Both the position numbers and the translations under genes were made by a program. The notes below the pieces were generated by a model. The model was given only the letters and a program-made list of their open reading frames with translations. It was not told where the DNA came from and ran no database searches. Of a stretch of DNA of 35,325 nucleotides, positions 32,300-35,325 are shown one piece after another (position 1 is the stretch's first letter; each line of letters opens with the position of its first letter). Source of the stretch: Gammaproteobacteria bacterium UBA6968 (GTDB taxonomy: Bacteria > Pseudomonadota > Gammaproteobacteria > Pseudomonadales > Azotimanducaceae); contig DJYW01000179.1 of NCBI GenBank assembly GCA_002450255.1, positions 1 to 35,325 on the forward strand. Direction: 5' to 3'.

Positions 32300-34195
32300 A
32301 TGAAGTGGATTCGCAAAATAATCTTGGCTGTTTTCCTCCTCGGTATTCTCACAATTGGAACCGTCGTCTATATGCTCGGCGACCCCGAGGTCTTACGCAA
32401 CGACATAGAAAAAATCGCGAGCGCCGAGCTTGCGCGCCCAGTAATGATTCGAGGCTCACTAAGCTGGCAATTTTTTCCTTCCATTACCTTAGTTCTAGAG
32501 GACATTGCCGTAGCCGACACAAAAACCGAGATGACAGGCGGGACGAAAGCCAGCCAGCTACACAGCGTCGAGATTCATAAGGCAACCGTTAGCACACGGC
32601 TGATCGATTTGCTTAGCCAACCCGAAAACTGGGTTATTCAAGAGATCGCTCTGAAAGGGCTCTATTTAGTAAGCGACACCAGCCATTATGACTTCCCGTC
32701 CCTCACACTAGCGCCACTGGCTTTTGGCCATGCTATGAATTTAACAGGCGCCTTGCGTCTATCCCCCTTAAAGGGAGAAGGCTCGAACCTGGATAATTCC
32801 GACGCCGAACAAGTGCATTTTGAAGCCAGGTTAAGCGTTGACCAGTTGCGAGGTAGAGACCCGTACCCTCAGACGGGAAGAGGGTATGGCGTGACGTTGC
32901 ACAACTCGGAGATCAATTCCCCCTGGCTGAACGCAAACTGCTCTGGAACAGGGGAAATAACACCAGCCTTTTTTGCTGCTTCGACTGGCTATAGCGCAGC
33001 GAGGTCAATAACTACAGGAGCCTCGAATCCCCAAGCAATTGCGTTTAGTGGGCCGGAGCTTGTCGCAAACAACAAAATGCTCGCGAACCAAGCAATAAAG
33101 GAGAAGGAGAAAAATGCTGCGCTAATCTCTGCACAAGTAGAGGCCAATACGCTGGCCTCCGAAGCGCTATTCGATCCAAGCATGTTGCTGGGATTGTCGG
33201 GCAGTGGGACCTGTAAATTACTAAAATTCACCAACCCTTTTCACCTCGTCGAATCTGTAGCGGTAGACGCCTCACTCAGTAACGGAGTAATTCTGGTCGA
33301 TGGAAAAGCAAAGCACGGCGCCGGGCCACCCGCACGCTTTAATCTTAATTTAGACGGCAACCAGGCGAGTCCTGTGTGGCGTTTAAAGACTAAGGCGGAC
33401 GCAATTGGCGTGGCTGAGATTTTACGAAGCTTTGAATCAGACCTAGATTGGCGCGGTTCCTTGAATCTCAACTCTTTGCATGAAACAACCGGTATTACCC
33501 TCGCGGCGCTCATCAAAAATTTAACTGGAGAAGTTGAGTTTAATGGTATCGATGGTGGTATGGATGTCAGCGGGATCAATGCCATCATCGAGAAAATCGG
33601 GGCGCAGGGGCTGGCGCAATTAAAGTTAGCACCACTAACCAACCCTTTGGGCTATGCCAAGCTGAACGCGAGCTGGTTTCAAAAGGGTGAACAAGGCACC
33701 CTAAAGATGCGCGCAGATAACTTACTCTTGGATGCTGGAGGGCAATTCGATTTAACCTCAGGAGATATGTCTTTGAACGGCTCGATAATTGTTGAGGCTC
33801 GTAAGAGCGCTGCGGCCTTTAAAGAAGAAGTGGCGCCTGAAAATAAACAGCCTGTTACGAACAACCTTGGCATCAAATTTCCAAAATTTTTGCAGGGAAT
33901 ACCGTTAAAGTTCACCTGCGACGGGTCGCTTAAAGAACCGAATTGCAAACCCAAAATCGATATAGGTGAAACAATTAAACGGTCTATCACCGGCATGACA
34001 GACGCAAAAATCGTTTCTCTTCGAGAGAAGTTGAATGACGCTCTACCGGAACGCCTGCGCGAGACGAAATCAAGGCTTAGCGATCTATTTGAAAGAAGGC
34101 GCAACGGCGCTCCGCACAAACAAGACCTCAAAAAAGCACTTGAACAAAAACAACGTGATTTGAAGCAGAAAAGTAAACAACCACAGGATCAATAA
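32300..34195 (+). CDS. AsmA-family envelope protein
   Basis: AsmA-family proteins are inner-membrane-anchored periplasmic proteins implicated in phospholipid transport and outer-membrane assembly. The 631-residue product has one N-terminal transmembrane helix (about 7-26), then the family opening, in which RPVMIRGSLSWQFFPSITLVLEDIAVAD is recognisable. The C-terminal AsmA domain runs from about 400 to 540, including LTGEVEFNGIDGGMDVSGI. It ends in a highly basic, Lys/Arg/Gln-rich tail of about 40 residues after residue 590. A region around 215-290 looks poorly structured. A clear AAAGGAA precedes the ATG. It lies five bases before mutY, an arrangement known from Pseudomonas. Confidence 0.85.
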   Translation: MKWIRKIILAVFLLGILTIGTVVYMLGDPEVLRNDIEKIASAELARPVMIRGSLSWQFFPSITLVLEDIAVADTKTEMTGGTKASQLHSVEIHKATVSTRLIDLLSQPENWVIQEIALKGLYLVSDTSHYDFPSLTLAPLAFGHAMNLTGALRLSPLKGEGSNLDNSDAEQVHFEARLSVDQLRGRDPYPQTGRGYGVTLHNSEINSPWLNANCSGTGEITPAFFAASTGYSAARSITTGASNPQAIAFSGPELVANNKMLANQAIKEKEKNAALISAQVEANTLASEALFDPSMLLGLSGSGTCKLLKFTNPFHLVESVAVDASLSNGVILVDGKAKHGAGPPARFNLNLDGNQASPVWRLKTKADAIGVAEILRSFESDLDWRGSLNLNSLHETTGITLAALIKNLTGEVEFNGIDGGMDVSGINAIIEKIGAQGLAQLKLAPLTNPLGYAKLNASWFQKGEQGTLKMRADNLLLDAGGQFDLTSGDMSLNGSIIVEARKSAAAFKEEVAPENKQPVTNNLGIKFPKFLQGIPLKFTCDGSLKEPNCKPKIDIGETIKRSITGMTDAKIVSLREKLNDALPERLRETKSRLSDLFERRRNGAPHKQDLKKALEQKQRDLKQKSKQPQDQ

Positions 34196-34200
34196 TAAGA

Positions 34201-35283
34201 ATGAGCGAATTTGCAGCGGCCTTAGTCCGCTGGCAGCGTCAATTCGGCCGCAAAGACCTACCTTGGCAGTTAGAACCGACTCCTTACCGAGTCTGGGTGT
34301 CCGAAATCATGCTGCAACAGACTCAAGTCGTGACAGTTATCGATTACTATCAACGGTTCATGCAAGCTTTCCCGTCAGTCACCGCGTTGGCTGCAGCAGA
34401 GCTGGACGATGTTCTGCACCATTGGACCGGCCTGGGCTATTACGCGCGAGGGCGCAATTTACATAAATCCGCGCAGGCGATTGTCGAACAATACAACGGC
34501 GAGTTACCTACCCAACAAGATGAGTTAGAAGCGCTGCCGGGAATCGGACCTTCTACTGCTGGCGCTATTCGAGCTCTGAGTCAGAATCAACGCGGAGTGA
34601 TTCTCGATGGCAACGTGAAGCGAGTACTTGCTCGTCACGAGGCAGTACATGGTTTTCCTGGTTTACGGTCGGTGAGCCAGCATCTTTGGGAAGTCGCGAC
34701 GACCCTAACACCAGAAAAAAATGTTGCGACCTATACTCAAGCCATCATGGATCTGGGCGCGATGATTTGTACACGCAAACAACCTAAATGCGGTGAATGT
34801 CCGGTCCAGACCACGTGCAAAGGTCTTGCGGCTAACCAAGTAGCGACGCTGCCTACGCCAAAACCGAAACAGGCCAAGCCGTCTCGCAGCGCAAAGTTTT
34901 TTCTAATCATGAACGCGGCAGAAGAAGTCCTGCTAGAGCAACGCCCGCCAATGGGATTGTGGGGAGGACTTTGGGCGCCTCTGCAATATCCTCAAGATAG
35001 CGATCCGCTGCTGGTTCTAGCTGAGCTCGGTTTTTCAGAAACACAGATAGGCGACATTGCTACAGCAGCGAGCTTTAAGCACACCTTCACCCACTTTCAT
35101 CTTATCGCCACGCCTGTTTACGTTACCGTAACGAAACATCCGCTAATGATTGCTGAACACGGTAGAGATTGGCACAGTTTGCATGATTTGTTGAGCCGAA
35201 ACGGTGCGCCTAGACAGATTGGTCTGCCTAAACCGGCCGTGATGATGCTTACAGACCTGGCTTCGAGGCTGAACAATGACTAG
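34201..35283 (+). CDS. mutY: Adenine DNA glycosylase MutY
   Basis: MutY removes adenine mispaired with 8-oxoguanine. The 360-residue protein has a helix-hairpin-helix glycosylase domain with catalytic Glu35 in VSEIMLQQTQV, ALPGIGPSTAGAI and the catalytic aspartate in ILDGNVKRVLAR. A 4Fe-4S cluster site C-x6-C-x2-C-x5-C lies in ICTRKQPKCGECPVQTTC. The C-terminal NUDIX-like domain (about 230-355, QRPPMGLWGGLWAPLQ) recognises 8-oxoguanine. It follows asmA by five bases. Length is normal. Confidence 0.97.
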   Translation: MSEFAAALVRWQRQFGRKDLPWQLEPTPYRVWVSEIMLQQTQVVTVIDYYQRFMQAFPSVTALAAAELDDVLHHWTGLGYYARGRNLHKSAQAIVEQYNGELPTQQDELEALPGIGPSTAGAIRALSQNQRGVILDGNVKRVLARHEAVHGFPGLRSVSQHLWEVATTLTPEKNVATYTQAIMDLGAMICTRKQPKCGECPVQTTCKGLAANQVATLPTPKPKQAKPSRSAKFFLIMNAAEEVLLEQRPPMGLWGGLWAPLQYPQDSDPLLVLAELGFSETQIGDIATAASFKHTFTHFHLIATPVYVTVTKHPLMIAEHGRDWHSLHDLLSRNGAPRQIGLPKPAVMMLTDLASRLNND

Positions 35284-35292
35284 AGCAAAACC

Positions 35293-35323
35293 AAGGAATC
35301 ACTTGGGTAAACTGAGGTTCCTT
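35293..35323 (+). other. Imperfect hairpin after mutY, at the window edge
   Basis: AAGGAA (35293-35298) pairs with TTCCTT (35318-35323), with TCA/TGA pairing possible inside the loop. It begins ten bases after the mutY stop. The window ends two bases later, so a following U-run cannot be checked. Confidence 0.25.
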
Positions 35324-35325
35324 TA

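Noticed and set aside
32300..34195. Recent horizontal acquisition of asmA because it looks more AT-rich
   Set aside because: The impression is slight and by eye, and its place before mutY is the conserved one; composition was not computed.

Overview
The window is an almost fully coding stretch of a gammaproteobacterial chromosome, of moderate GC by eye. The evidence is the gene content and order: mrcA, rpmE, priA, an FtsN-like SPOR gene, hslVU, ubiE-ubiJ-ubiB, hisE, tatABC, bipA, ntrBC, trmL, secB, gpmI, an envC-like gene, ctpA, hisA/hisB, asmA and mutY. From memory this order follows the Pseudomonas-type layout closely. UbiJ, separate TatA/TatB and the hslVU-ubi-tat arrangement also fit Gammaproteobacteria. 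I cannot name a genus. I see no tRNA, rRNA, CRISPR array, insertion sequence or prophage.

Layout. 1-5111: penicillin-binding protein 1A and, convergent to it, an exported M48 metalloprotease with a LysM-like end, preceded by a long pyrimidine-rich tract. 5112-8149: ribosomal protein L31 and, divergent from it, the PriA helicase. 8150-16544: a long co-directional run with the SPOR protein, the HslVU protease, a DUF971 protein, ubiquinone genes ubiE/ubiJ/ubiB, hisE and tatABC. 16559-18361: BipA/TypA on the minus strand. 18362-23542: a nitrogen block made of an 807-base regulatory region with a sigma-54 promoter and NtrC-type sites, a type II glutamine synthetase, ntrB and ntrC, then trmL. 23568-24724: secB and a membrane-anchored rhodanese on the minus strand. 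24882-30363: gpmI, an EnvC-like protein, a seven-repeat FG-GAP/VCBS protein and a CtpA-type protease. 30338-32216: hisA, hisB and an unrecognised small protein on the minus strand. 32300-35283: asmA and mutY.

Most genes are housekeeping. Two places stand out. First, the glutamine synthetase upstream of ntrBC is a 336-residue type II enzyme, not the usual type I GlnA of about 470 residues, yet it has a near-consensus sigma-54 promoter and NtrC-like sites, so a foreign-type enzyme appears to be under the native nitrogen circuit. Second, an exported protein with exactly seven FG-GAP calcium-loop repeats lies between envC and ctpA, as a candidate unrecognised envelope factor. Several genes normally found in this order are missing where expected (argS, hisI, hisH, hisF, grxC), so the neighbourhood has been pruned or rearranged while keeping its backbone.
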